A stretch of 58,067 nucleotides of DNA, taken from Candidatus Heimdallarchaeota archaeon. Lineage in GTDB: Archaea; Asgardarchaeota; Heimdallarchaeia; JABLTI01. The stretch covers positions 1-58,067 of the forward strand of contig JAUWKS010000018.1 of NCBI GenBank assembly GCA_030614005.1. The letters are read 5' to 3'. Below are positions 17,337 through 26,846 of this stretch, piece after piece; position 1 is the stretch's first letter, and every line of letters starts with the position of its first letter. The position numbers were made by a program, and so were the translations under genes. The notes beneath the pieces were generated by a model, which was given only the letters and a program-made list of their open reading frames with translations, was not told the origin of the DNA and ran no database searches.

Positions 17337-20036
17337 TTGCGAATACGAAACCGAATAATGGTTACATTCATTGTTTTGTTGATTCTCCCATCAGTAGTAA
17401 TGATTACTTTATCCAGTATTCGAATAGGTTTACTATCAACGGAGAACGCTAAAGATTCATCTGCTGCTCTTCTTGAGGAAGAGTTAGAACATCTAGACCG
17501 ATTGTCTTCAGATGCATCTCAAAAAATCAATGAGCTGTTTAACCAAATCGTTGCAGAAGTAACGATGCTTGATAATTATACTGAACGACTTTTCAATGGA
17601 GATATTCCCATTGATTCTTATCAGTCATATTGGTGGGATTCAGCGTTAGAATTCTCAGAAACAGGACGAACAATACCTGGAATTGCGTATGATGCTGACT
17701 ATGATTCTGACATTTCATTTGATACAAGTTGTTATTATATTCCGAGAGATAAATTGGATAACTTACCTGGATCAGACCCATTCAATTGGACTCCAGAATT
17801 ACAAACTCTCTTAGACAACTCTTCAAATATGGACATTGTTTTTAAAAATCTTCACGAAGCAAATCCTGATTATATTTGGATTTATGCAGCTTTTGCTGAT
17901 TCAAACTACTCGTTATTCAGAAACTATCCATACGATACAATGATTTGGACTCAAGAAGATGAAGATGGTAACCCAGTTTCAGCAGCTGATGATTGGGATC
18001 CTCTTGAACAAGATTGGTATCATAACGCTGCTACAATCGACGATGATAGCACAGCTTTTACTGCTCCATACTTTGACCCTGTAGGATTGATCCTCTCAGT
18101 GGGACGCCCAGTGAAATTTACTAATGGAACTCTCTTTGGAGTAGTAAGTGTGGATATAACTATTCAGACTATGCAACAAGATATTCTTAATCTTGATGTT
18201 AGTAAAAATGGTTATGCTTTTCTTATCGATAGCAATGGTGATACTATTACTCATCCTGATTTAGTTGATGATTTTGTATCCATTGAAAACTTGGAAATGT
18301 CTGATGCAACATCAAGTGAACAAGTTGCTTTTGCCACAATTATCAACGATATGAAGGCTGGAGGAGCTGATACTGTTGATTTCACCAAAAATGGTGACAA
18401 ATGGTATATCTCTTATCAACCAATAAATGCTGCAGGATATTCCTTAGCATTGATTGTTCCAGAAGCAGACATTGTAGAGCCAATTGAAGAATTGCGGGCT
18501 GAAATACTCCGAAGAAGCGTAAATAATATCCTGCTTTCTGTTGGATTATTGATTCTTGCACTTATCTTGATTGTCTTTGTTTCAATAAGTGTTTCACGAA
18601 GAACAGTACAACCTATAGAAGATTTCATTGATTTAACTGAAAGAATCGCAAAAGGTGATTTGTCTCGAGAACTCGATGATGACGAAACGATTCCAAGGGA
18701 AATTCGTGGATTGCATGAAGCGCTTGACGGTTTACTGACGGCCTTACGATTTGGGAATTCGGATTATTACGGTGGAAATCTTGATTTAGCTTATAACAAT
18801 TACTTGAAAGCTCTCAAACTATTTGAAACAACCAAGGATGATGTTGGTATAGGTGTTTGTTTGAATAATCTCGGAAATGTTTACCGAGAATGGGGTGAAT
18901 TAGATCAAGCCAAAGACTTCTATGCAAAAGCTATTACCGTTGCAGAAAAACTCAAAGATGACCCTGGCTTAGCTTCTAGATACAACAATTATGGTTTAAC
19001 CTTATTAGATGTTGGTAATGTAGAAGAAGCACAAAAATATCTTGAGAAAGCTTTGGCTCTAAATGAAAGCTTAGGAAATATTCGAGGAAGAGTCCTTTGT
19101 TTGAACAATCTAGGTTTAGCTTATTTCAAGAAAGGCTCAATAAAACTTGCTTATGGGTTCTATGAAGACGCATTAAAATTGGCAGAAGAGGATGATTTCC
19201 TCAGAGGATCAGCACATAGTCAACTCAATCTTGCTGTGTTCTATTTAGAACAATTTGATGTTCTCACTGCTAAAGAATACTTCAAGAAAGCATTAGAAAG
19301 CGCTCGAATGATAAATGACGTTCTCCTTGAAGAAGAAATCTTACAAAGATTCCAATTAATTGAGAACGAACTAGGTGAAGATGCGAGTGAAGAACAAATA
19401 AAGGATCTATTAGTTAAATTGCGCGGATCTGCTTCCCCACAAAAGACAGTACAATATGTCCTTGATTACAGTGGCTCAATGAGCGGTTCACGCAGCAGAG
19501 CTTCTATTAGAGGTTCTCTTGACCTTCTAAAGACAGCATTGAAAGACAAAGATTCTATTGGTATTATAACATTCTTTACTCAAAGTCGTTCTATTTTGAA
19601 TTTCACCCAAGTAAGGAATAATCGTACACACATCCAACAAGTGTTCAAACGTTTAACCAGACCGAATGGAAATACAGCTATGTGGGATGCTATAATTGAT
19701 GGTATTAAGAATTTATCTCAAGTTGGCGGAACACAAAGATGGTTAGTATTGTTAACAGATGGAGAAGATAACTCCAGTCGGAAAACTGCTAATGATGTGA
19801 AGCGCATCATTCAGAAGTTGAAATATCAATTGCATTTAGTGATTATTAGCGTCGGAAACATCGGAAACGATGAAGCGACATTAATGGACTTTACTAATAC
19901 GCTCAATGGTACTTTCATCAAAATTGATGATACAAGAAATGTTCACAAAGCGATTGAAAAAGCATTCAAGACTGTTGGACAATTGATGTCTCAGGCACAA
20001 GTATCAGTCGAAGGACTGGTATTAGATGATTTGTGA
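17337..20036 (+). CDS. Membrane sensor: Cache - HAMP - TPR - von Willebrand A domain
   Basis: An 899-residue protein with a clear modular order. There is an N-terminal signal anchor (about 7-28) and an extracellular dCache-type sensor (about 40-385, with 'QDWY', 'APYFDP' and 'SVDIT'). A second membrane helix lies at about 395-415, then a HAMP-like linker ('RRTVQPIEDF', 'IAKGDLSREL'). Four to five tetratricopeptide repeats follow (about 470-660). The last domain is a vWA with a metal-ion site 'DYSGSMS' near residue 710 and 'LLTDGED' near 805. Input comes from outside, while TPR and vWA suggest partner binding rather than kinase signalling. The start is TTG after AGGAG, 27 bp behind the AbrB-like gene. 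A paralogous sensor follows 12 bp downstream. Confidence 0.82.
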   Translation: MRIRNRIMVTFIVLLILPSVVMITLSSIRIGLLSTENAKDSSAALLEEELEHLDRLSSDASQKINELFNQIVAEVTMLDNYTERLFNGDIPIDSYQSYWWDSALEFSETGRTIPGIAYDADYDSDISFDTSCYYIPRDKLDNLPGSDPFNWTPELQTLLDNSSNMDIVFKNLHEANPDYIWIYAAFADSNYSLFRNYPYDTMIWTQEDEDGNPVSAADDWDPLEQDWYHNAATIDDDSTAFTAPYFDPVGLILSVGRPVKFTNGTLFGVVSVDITIQTMQQDILNLDVSKNGYAFLIDSNGDTITHPDLVDDFVSIENLEMSDATSSEQVAFATIINDMKAGGADTVDFTKNGDKWYISYQPINAAGYSLALIVPEADIVEPIEELRAEILRRSVNNILLSVGLLILALILIVFVSISVSRRTVQPIEDFIDLTERIAKGDLSRELDDDETIPREIRGLHEALDGLLTALRFGNSDYYGGNLDLAYNNYLKALKLFETTKDDVGIGVCLNNLGNVYREWGELDQAKDFYAKAITVAEKLKDDPGLASRYNNYGLTLLDVGNVEEAQKYLEKALALNESLGNIRGRVLCLNNLGLAYFKKGSIKLAYGFYEDALKLAEEDDFLRGSAHSQLNLAVFYLEQFDVLTAKEYFKKALESARMINDVLLEEEILQRFQLIENELGEDASEEQIKDLLVKLRGSASPQKTVQYVLDYSGSMSGSRSRASIRGSLDLLKTALKDKDSIGIITFFTQSRSILNFTQVRNNRTHIQQVFKRLTRPNGNTAMWDAIIDGIKNLSQVGGTQRWLVLLTDGEDNSSRKTANDVKRIIQKLKYQLHLVIISVGNIGNDEATLMDFTNTLNGTFIKIDDTRNVHKAIEKAFKTVGQLMSQAQVSVEGLVLDDL

Positions 20037-20048
20037 GGTTGTGAAAAG

Positions 20049-21530
20049 ATGACTATTAGCGACTTTATCAAAAGAAGAAGCATTAGAACAAATATTATGG
20101 TAAGCTTTCTGTTGCTATCAGTGCTCTTTATGGGCGGAATTGGTGGAATCTCTTACCTCCTCGTTCAAAGATCAGGTGATCAAACGATTACAGATAGCAC
20201 AGCCGCTTTAGAGGAACAAATAACTGCGAATATCGGAATTACTGCAGAGAAAAATGCAGAAATCATCAACGAGAAACTTTCCAGTGCACAAGCAATGGTA
20301 GAATATATGGCTAGCGAATTGGAATATGTTTTCAGTGATGATAATCGATATGGTGAACGAGATGTTTACTATGATCTTTGGTTTGACAACACAACTTCAT
20401 TGCATTCAACACATTCACCAAGTGATACTCATTGGGACAGTGACTATCAAATAGATCTTAGCTGGGATTATTCAAGCTATTATTACTCATACTCTGATGA
20501 AGCTGACTATGAAACATTGACGCCAAAACAAAATCAAACTCTTGAAACAGTAGCAAGCATGGATTATGCATTCCAAAATGTCCATGACAATGCTCCTGAT
20601 TTTAGATGGTTGTATATCACACTTCCATTTGATGGAGTTGATTTGTTTATCAATTACCCTGGAAGTCAAGTTGGTGGAACAAATGCAGAACGATTAGCTG
20701 ACCCTTGGATTCCAAGTACAGATGATTGGTACACAGAAGTTCTTGCTGGTCAAGGTAATATTGTTTTCACTGAACCTTACTTCGATCCAATTGATGGTGT
20801 TCCATTGATTACTATTGGTCGTAGTGTTAGATTCTCAAATGGTACATTGATAGGTGTTATATGTGGCGACATTTCGATTGAAACAATGGTTGACAAAATC
20901 TTAGCTGTAACAATATTAGAGACGGGCTATGCTTCTTTAATAACTAGTAGTGGTTTAATTGTTGCACACCCTGAAGTAATACCTGAAGCAGGAGAAGCCG
21001 ATTATTTAGATATCTCTGAAATAGAGGTTCACAGTGACAATACTTCTGCTCTCACAACTGCTCAATTGACTGAGATTTATTCTGGTGATTCCGGAATACT
21101 ACGATATACTCGAGATGGTCAGGAGAGATTTCTGGCTTATCATCCCGTTGGCAAAGGAAACTACATAAGTCTCATTATCTTGCCTGTTGATGAAGCATTA
21201 GCTGGTATCGAACCGGTTAAGGAAAGAATGAACGCTGCAGTAACCAGTACAACAACAATCATTTGGATAATTGCTGGTGCGAGCTTAGCTATTGGTATAG
21301 CTGTTGGTTTAACGCTCACAGCCTACATCACTAGACCGTTCAATCATTTGATACAGGTTGCTCATTCTCTTTCAACAAGGAGGGCGAGACGAGATATCAT
21401 GGACGGGCTGCTGACAGCGATTGATCCTAAACTATTAGAAAGCGAAGATGAGTTAGGAGAACTTACTCGAGCATTCAAAGGAATGATCGATTCTGTCCAA
21501 CAAGCGGAACTAGAGAAGGATGACAATTAA
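20049..21530 (+). CDS. Membrane Cache-domain sensor without an output domain
   Basis: A 493-residue paralogue of the N-terminal half of the preceding protein. It has a signal anchor (about 13-35), an extracellular dCache-type domain (with 'DDWY', 'EPYFDPIDG', 'GDISIETM') and a second membrane helix near 395-420. The short cytoplasmic HAMP-like tail ('ITRPFNHLIQVAHSLS') ends by residue 493 with no output domain. It starts 12 bp after its neighbour, so the pair is co-translated and they may heterodimerise, with this subunit adding a second ligand site to the vWA protein. The expected ligand-carboxylate Arg two residues before 'WY' is absent in both. An arginine decarboxylase follows 36 bp later. 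Confidence 0.75.
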   Translation: MTISDFIKRRSIRTNIMVSFLLLSVLFMGGIGGISYLLVQRSGDQTITDSTAALEEQITANIGITAEKNAEIINEKLSSAQAMVEYMASELEYVFSDDNRYGERDVYYDLWFDNTTSLHSTHSPSDTHWDSDYQIDLSWDYSSYYYSYSDEADYETLTPKQNQTLETVASMDYAFQNVHDNAPDFRWLYITLPFDGVDLFINYPGSQVGGTNAERLADPWIPSTDDWYTEVLAGQGNIVFTEPYFDPIDGVPLITIGRSVRFSNGTLIGVICGDISIETMVDKILAVTILETGYASLITSSGLIVAHPEVIPEAGEADYLDISEIEVHSDNTSALTTAQLTEIYSGDSGILRYTRDGQERFLAYHPVGKGNYISLIILPVDEALAGIEPVKERMNAAVTSTTTIIWIIAGASLAIGIAVGLTLTAYITRPFNHLIQVAHSLSTRRARRDIMDGLLTAIDPKLLESEDELGELTRAFKGMIDSVQQAELEKDDN

Positions 21531-21566
21531 TTCTTCTCTCTCTTTATCTTTTTGGAGTAAAATTAA

Positions 21567-23390
21567 ATGACATGGACATTAGAAGACAGTAAACTGATTT
21601 ATTACGTTAATCGAAACGATTTTTCATATCTAGATATAAATGCTAAAGGACAGCTAGAACTGGTACTTGATGATAAACGCATTTCCTTCCAAGATATTGC
21701 AAAGCAAGTTCATAAAAAAACAAAATATAAGAATACCTCCTTTGCAATTCGAGTGCCACACTTAATTACAAAGCAAATTCAAGAATTAATTCAATCTTTT
21801 GATACCGCTATAATTAAAAATCATTATCAGGGAAATTATTTCCCTATCTACCCAATTAAAGTTAATTCACAAAAATTAATTATCGAATCTATTATTAAAT
21901 CACATCCAACTTACTCTTTTGAGGCTGGAACCAAATCAGAATTTATTTTATTATTGCATGCACTTAAGACTGAAAAACATCGGTTAATTATGTGTAATGG
22001 TGGGAAAGATTCTGAATATCTGCGAGCAATTAACCAAGCAATAAAAGATGGTTATAATATATGCATTTCAATTGAAACAATTCTTGAGATGAAGGATACG
22101 CTCAAAATTATTAAAGAAGAGAATGTTCAATTGGCTTTGAGAATTAAGCCTTATGTTGCAATGCACGGTCATTGGGGTGAATCCAGTGGGCGCCATTCTA
22201 AATTTGGTTTATCTATTGCTGAAATGTTAGAAGTAGTAAAGATTCTCAAACAAAAGAAGAAATCAAAATTTGTAACTATGTTACATGCACATCCGGGATC
22301 ACAGATAACTACTCTCCCTGATTTCTATCCATTTGCAGAATTCATGGCAAATACTTTCAAGAAATTACATAGTCTTGGACTTACTTCACTAAATACAATC
22401 AATTTTGGAGGAGGTTTACCAATAGATTATGATAATAGTCTTGACCCTCATTTTATGGAAAAATATGCTCAAATCCTAGTAGAGCAATTAGCTAAATTCC
22501 TTCCTAATTTTCACCCTAATATTTCAACAGAATCGGGAAGAGCAATAACTGCCACCTCTACAATGATAATGGTGAAAGTAATCGAAAAATATGCTATTTT
22601 TCCTGAAAAAGAACCAAAACAAAAATTCATCGATGATTTTCAACAACGTTTTGATCGCTTAACACAAGTTCAAAGTATAGAACAAATTATCGAGAATTGG
22701 TTTGATTGGGATAGAAAATCCGGAAAAATAATTGATCCTGACGAATTATTAGCTTTTGAATATCTAACCTTTAAATTGAAAAGAAGTCTCAGAAAAAAAT
22801 TCTATGATTTTCCTGGTTATAGTAATTATTTAGAAAACGAAACTATACGTTCCTTATTGATGCCTGAATATACTTTGCAAGGAAACTTCTCTGTTTTCAA
22901 TAGTATTGCTGATTACGTACTTGTTCATCAATATTTTCCAGTAATACCAACTGGCGATTTACATGAACAACCAGAAACTATTGCTCGTTTATTTGATATA
23001 ACCTGTGATAGCGACGGAAAGGTAGCAACATATCATACTATTCAATCTAAAAAGAAATTGTTTACAAAAGACGATTTTCTTTTAACCTATCCTGAACAGA
23101 AAACTTTGAACGGATTTCCAGTTAGTACTCTCAAAAGTGTTGTAGGTGGTTATTTACTTATTCCTCTTGCTGGAGCATATCAAGACATCATCGAATTCAA
23201 TCACAACTTATTAGGTGATTTACCTGATATTCTTGTTGGATTTGATGAAGAAGATTGGCATGTAGAACTTATAAATGGAGCTCAATCAATAAGTGATCTT
23301 TTAGCTGAGGTTGGTTTTATAACTTCAATTACTGATGATCCCTATATGGATCAAGATGACGAAAAAGTAGAGAAAGAAGTAGTTGAGTGA
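21567..23390 (+). CDS. speA: SpeA-like biosynthetic arginine decarboxylase
   Basis: Fold-III PLP decarboxylase converting arginine to agmatine, the entry to polyamine synthesis. Recognisable SpeA blocks include the PLP Lys in 'YPIKVN' (K98), 'FEAGTKSEF', 'CNGGKDSEYL', 'LRIKPYV', 'HAHPGSQ', 'NFGGGLPIDYD', 'TESGRAIT' and the catalytic Cys in 'DITCDSDG'. The length (607 aa) is slightly below bacterial SpeA. Many archaea use unrelated arginine decarboxylases (pyruvoyl enzymes), so a SpeA-type enzyme suggests a bacterial-like acquisition. The start is ATG with GGAG. The gap to the Cache sensor is only 36 bp but T-rich, so it may be in the same operon or just after a terminator. Confidence 0.88.
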   Translation: MTWTLEDSKLIYYVNRNDFSYLDINAKGQLELVLDDKRISFQDIAKQVHKKTKYKNTSFAIRVPHLITKQIQELIQSFDTAIIKNHYQGNYFPIYPIKVNSQKLIIESIIKSHPTYSFEAGTKSEFILLLHALKTEKHRLIMCNGGKDSEYLRAINQAIKDGYNICISIETILEMKDTLKIIKEENVQLALRIKPYVAMHGHWGESSGRHSKFGLSIAEMLEVVKILKQKKKSKFVTMLHAHPGSQITTLPDFYPFAEFMANTFKKLHSLGLTSLNTINFGGGLPIDYDNSLDPHFMEKYAQILVEQLAKFLPNFHPNISTESGRAITATSTMIMVKVIEKYAIFPEKEPKQKFIDDFQQRFDRLTQVQSIEQIIENWFDWDRKSGKIIDPDELLAFEYLTFKLKRSLRKKFYDFPGYSNYLENETIRSLLMPEYTLQGNFSVFNSIADYVLVHQYFPVIPTGDLHEQPETIARLFDITCDSDGKVATYHTIQSKKKLFTKDDFLLTYPEQKTLNGFPVSTLKSVVGGYLLIPLAGAYQDIIEFNHNLLGDLPDILVGFDEEDWHVELINGAQSISDLLAEVGFITSITDDPYMDQDDEKVEKEVVE

Positions 23391-23583
23391 TTTTTCTCTC
23401 GATTATTCTTTTCTTTCGGAATTATTTTTCTAATAGTATAGTTAAGAGCTCCTTTTTATTTCACTTTGTCAAAATATGTACACAAACTAGAATTGAATTT
23501 AAGAAAAGCTATAAATTCATAGTTAAGTGAAAACAACATTTTTTAGGGAAAGGTAAAGAGAGTAAATTACAAAAATTAGAAGT

Positions 23584-25026
23584 TTGAGATTTATGCGTGA
23601 AGGACCTCACCTCTTTGATATAAAAGACAATACTCTTCATTTTGATGGAGTGAATTTAATACAAAGTGTTGTTGCTAAATTTGGTACACCAACATATATC
23701 TTCAGTGAAAATGCTATCAAACAAAATCTCCTAAATTTGCAAACAGCTTTTACTTCACAGTACCCTCAAACTGAAATTGCTTATTCAACTAAAAACAACA
23801 TGATTTTTGATTTTTCCGCGATTATTGCTGAGGAAATTAATTATTTTGAAACTACATCATTGGCAGAACTACTGCTAGTCGAAAAGTTAGCTCAACAAAT
23901 GAAAAAACCACTTAATTTAATCTCAACAAATTTGTTTAAGCCTGATGGTTTAATTGCACACATAATTAATTTTGGTAGTCAAATTACTCGAGACAAGAGC
24001 AAAGAAAAAATGAATGGTATATTAGCAATTGATTCATATCAAGATATGAAAAATATTGAACGCGTTGCCAAGAAACTAAACAAAAAAGCTAAAGTTCTGA
24101 TTCGAGTGAACACCGGGATTCAAATGTCTCGAGAAAAAACGATTTTTGCATCAGCTTATCCTGATGCTAAATGTTCTACTATCATTAAAAATATTCAATC
24201 CATAATAGATTTAAGCCAGAATGATACCATCGAAAAGTGGCTTCTAAAAAGAACACACATCCCAAAATATGATTTTGCTGAAAGAATTATTCAAGAAGCT
24301 GAAGAAAGTGAACATTTAGAATTATTAGGTATTCATGGACATCTTGGAAGTCAAGTGACTAATATTGATTATTTCCACCACTTCTTTGAAGTCATTACTT
24401 TATTTTACAAACTAATGGAAGAGAAATTAGGAAGAAATCTTTCATATCTCGATCTAGGAGGGGGATATCCAGTTCAGTATTCTATTACTGAACAAGTTCC
24501 TTCAATTGAGGAAATAGCTGTTAGTCTAACTCAAAATATCTCTCGAGCTAAAATTGCTCCTCGCTTAATAATTGAAAGTGGTCGATATGTAACAGCAAGT
24601 AGTGGTTTACTACTCTCACAAGTTAATCTAACTAAAGAAAACCCCTCTGGAGGTAAAATAGCTATTCTCGATTTGTCTGTTTACAGTGATCTATTGGATG
24701 TTATTGCTGCTAGATGGCATTTTGATATCTCTTTGGTCAGTAATTTGCCTGAAAAAAAGGACCAATCAAATAAATATAATTGGGATTTGGTTGGTGCAAC
24801 AAACGATACTTTGGATCAAATGACACCTATCAATAATTCAGGTAATTTAGACATCATCCATCATTCTTTTCCTAGAGATTTAGAAACTAATGACTTTGTT
24901 GTAATAAAAAACGCAGGTGCATATACAACATGTTTTAACTCCAATTATTGTGGAAGACCAAAACCGATGATTGTTCTAATTGAAAAGAATAAAAATATAC
25001 GATTAATAGATCGTAATTATTGGTAA
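23584..25026 (+). CDS. LysA-like fold-III PLP protein with active-site Cys replaced
   Basis: Diaminopimelate/ornithine decarboxylase family, 480 residues. The PLP Lys is in 'YSTKNN' (K70), with 'HGHLGSQ', the phosphate-binding 'DLGGGYP', 'ESGRYV' and the C-terminal 'NAGAYTTCFNS'. The segment that normally carries the catalytic Cys ('GP-x-C-[DE]-S') reads 'GATNDTLDQ', with Asn in place of Cys. Substrate preference is therefore uncertain: diaminopimelate, a carboxy-polyamine or an amino acid derivative are possible. It sits after the arginine decarboxylase with a 193-bp gap, so a polyamine link is plausible. The start is TTG 23584 or ATG 23593, and neither has a clear RBS. Confidence 0.75.
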   Translation: MRFMREGPHLFDIKDNTLHFDGVNLIQSVVAKFGTPTYIFSENAIKQNLLNLQTAFTSQYPQTEIAYSTKNNMIFDFSAIIAEEINYFETTSLAELLLVEKLAQQMKKPLNLISTNLFKPDGLIAHIINFGSQITRDKSKEKMNGILAIDSYQDMKNIERVAKKLNKKAKVLIRVNTGIQMSREKTIFASAYPDAKCSTIIKNIQSIIDLSQNDTIEKWLLKRTHIPKYDFAERIIQEAEESEHLELLGIHGHLGSQVTNIDYFHHFFEVITLFYKLMEEKLGRNLSYLDLGGGYPVQYSITEQVPSIEEIAVSLTQNISRAKIAPRLIIESGRYVTASSGLLLSQVNLTKENPSGGKIAILDLSVYSDLLDVIAARWHFDISLVSNLPEKKDQSNKYNWDLVGATNDTLDQMTPINNSGNLDIIHHSFPRDLETNDFVVIKNAGAYTTCFNSNYCGRPKPMIVLIEKNKNIRLIDRNYW

Positions 25027-25129
25027 ACGTTCTAATAGATTACTAATAATCAATAAGGTAGCTAGTTTAAAATCATCCATAATAATTAGTAAATTAAAAA
25101 AAAACATTTAAAAGTAAAAGCTGATCGAT

Positions 25130-25489
25130 TTGGCCTATTATCGAAGATTTTCTCCAAAGATAATTCTATTAATTACATTAATTGTAGCTGTTCTTGTAAC
25201 AGCCTTATCAATTATTATTGTTAATTCCATTGTTCATAATTGGGGCGTATACGAAATTTTTACTTTAATAGGTGTAGCATTTGTTATAGTTGGTGGACTA
25301 TTAGCCATTATGGCTTTTAACGCAGGAACTATGCCATCTAGTACATACTTGCATGCAATGTATCCAAAAATGGCTCAGATTGAAAGTGAATATGCAAGAA
25401 AACAGAGACAGAAATTCCCTTGGCTGAGTTTTGTATTAATCATTATTGGCGGAATTTTTCTTGCAATAGGACTTTTAGGCGTATTTTAA
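25130..25489 (+). CDS. Small three-helix membrane protein
   Basis: A 119-residue protein with three hydrophobic segments (about 10-35, 42-62 and 98-118) and a basic loop ('ARKQRQK') between the second and third. No domain is recognised. It starts with TTG and stands between the LysA-like protein and a methyltransferase. Function unknown. Confidence 0.6.
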   Translation: MAYYRRFSPKIILLITLIVAVLVTALSIIIVNSIVHNWGVYEIFTLIGVAFVIVGGLLAIMAFNAGTMPSSTYLHAMYPKMAQIESEYARKQRQKFPWLSFVLIIIGGIFLAIGLLGVF

Positions 25490-25542
25490 AATACCTGCTA
25501 TGTATTTCTTTTTTTACGAAATAACTAATGTTGGCGAAAACT

Positions 25543-26349
25543 ATGGAAGAATATTATGCTACTAATAAAAAAGCGTGGGACGAATTTGCGAAAATACATT
25601 TCAAATCTGAACATTATAGAGTGAAAGAATTTCTTGCTGGGGAAACATCTCTAAAACCGTATGAATTAAATGACTTGGGAAAGGAAGTAAAAGGTAAAAC
25701 ATTATTGCATTTGCAATGCCACTTCGGTTTAGATACATTATCTTGGGCAAGAGAAGGGGCAAAAGTAACTGGTGTCGATTTTTCTGGAGAAGCGGTGAAA
25801 TTGGCGTCCTATCTCGCAGGGGAAATAAATGCTGATGCAAAATTTATCCAGTCAAATATTTATGATCTCCCAGAAGTTCTTAACGAGCAATTCGATATTG
25901 TTTACACGTCAATTGGCGTTTTATGTTGGTTGCATGATATTGGTAAATGGGGAGAAATAATTGCTCACTTCCTGAAACCCGGTGGGGTTTTCTATATAGC
26001 AGAAATACATCCATTCTCCATGGTTTTTGATGAAGAACATGAAAAAGAATTGACCTTGAAATATGATTATTTTCACACCCCAGAACCTATGGAGTTCAAA
26101 ATAGAAGGTACATATGCTGAAAAAGATGCTAAGGTAAATGCAGAGAAGGAGTATGAATGGGTGCATAGCCTATCAGATATTATTAATGCTCTCTTAAATG
26201 CAGGATTGAAACTTGAATATCTGAATGAATATCCGATTACAGTTTATGATGCATTCCCATTTGCTAAACAAGATAAAGATAGCTATTATAGATTGAAAGA
26301 TCAGAAAGCGGAAATCCCTTTGATATTTACAATTCGAGCAACAAAATGA
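25543..26349 (+). CDS. Class I SAM-dependent methyltransferase
   Basis: A Rossmann-type methyltransferase of about 268 residues. Motif I is present in the degenerate form 'LLHLQCHFGLDTLSWA', followed by 'VTGVDFSGEAVKLA' (acidic motif II) and 'FDIVYTSIGVLCWL' (motif IV). The family usually begins 'MEEYYATNKKAWDEFA', which fits ATG 25543 rather than the upstream ATG at 25528. Similar proteins act on small molecules, but the substrate is not inferable. No signal or membrane segments. A short T-rich gap separates it from the membrane protein. Confidence 0.82.
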   Translation: MEEYYATNKKAWDEFAKIHFKSEHYRVKEFLAGETSLKPYELNDLGKEVKGKTLLHLQCHFGLDTLSWAREGAKVTGVDFSGEAVKLASYLAGEINADAKFIQSNIYDLPEVLNEQFDIVYTSIGVLCWLHDIGKWGEIIAHFLKPGGVFYIAEIHPFSMVFDEEHEKELTLKYDYFHTPEPMEFKIEGTYAEKDAKVNAEKEYEWVHSLSDIINALLNAGLKLEYLNEYPITVYDAFPFAKQDKDSYYRLKDQKAEIPLIFTIRATK

Positions 26350-26441
26350 GATTTTAATAGGAGTACCTCTCATCCCCAAAAACTTTAAATTTAGCTAAAT
26401 AATTTTCTAAAAGTTGTAGCGAAGTACTGACTTAATTATAG

Positions 26442-26450
26442 TATATATAA
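26442..26450 (+). promoter_or_regulatory. TATA box for the 67-aa gene
   Basis: TATATATAA at this position is a near-ideal archaeal TATA box. Transcription would start near 26475, giving a leader of about 65 nt ahead of a GGAGCG ribosome-binding site and TTG at 26542. Confidence 0.5.
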
Positions 26451-26541
26451 TACACGGATATTACAATGATTTGTATATCTGTTCAGGGAAAGGTATTATA
26501 ATTGCAAATTTAAATTCCAACATTTAAAGAGGAGCGCAAAA

Positions 26542-26745
26542 TTGTCGAGCAAAAAATCCAGGGATGAATTTAACAAGGAACTAGTTGATACACTCCAAAA
26601 AATCGTCAACCCTAGACGGTTAAATCGAATCTATGATAAAGTAATTTCCTATCAACAAAATGAACAATCGTATCAACGACAACAAGTTGTCCTAGGCGTT
26701 ATTCAAGAATATATACAGGAAATTGATTGTTATCTTCAAGAATAA
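26542..26745 (+). CDS. Small charged helical protein
   Basis: A 67-residue protein, mostly charged helix ('KELVDTLQKI', 'YDKVISYQQNE', 'VIQEYIQEIDCYL'), without a recognised domain. A strong TATA box and a GGAGCG ribosome-binding site before the TTG support expression. It could be a small regulator or a subunit partner. Confidence 0.55.
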   Translation: MSSKKSRDEFNKELVDTLQKIVNPRRLNRIYDKVISYQQNEQSYQRQQVVLGVIQEYIQEIDCYLQE

Positions 26746-26846
26746 CACCGTTATTTTTCTTTTATATATTATATATTTAAACCTGTACTTTCTTAGTTAT
26801 TTTTTTTAACACAAATTCCATAAATGATAGCGCTTTTTCTATACTG

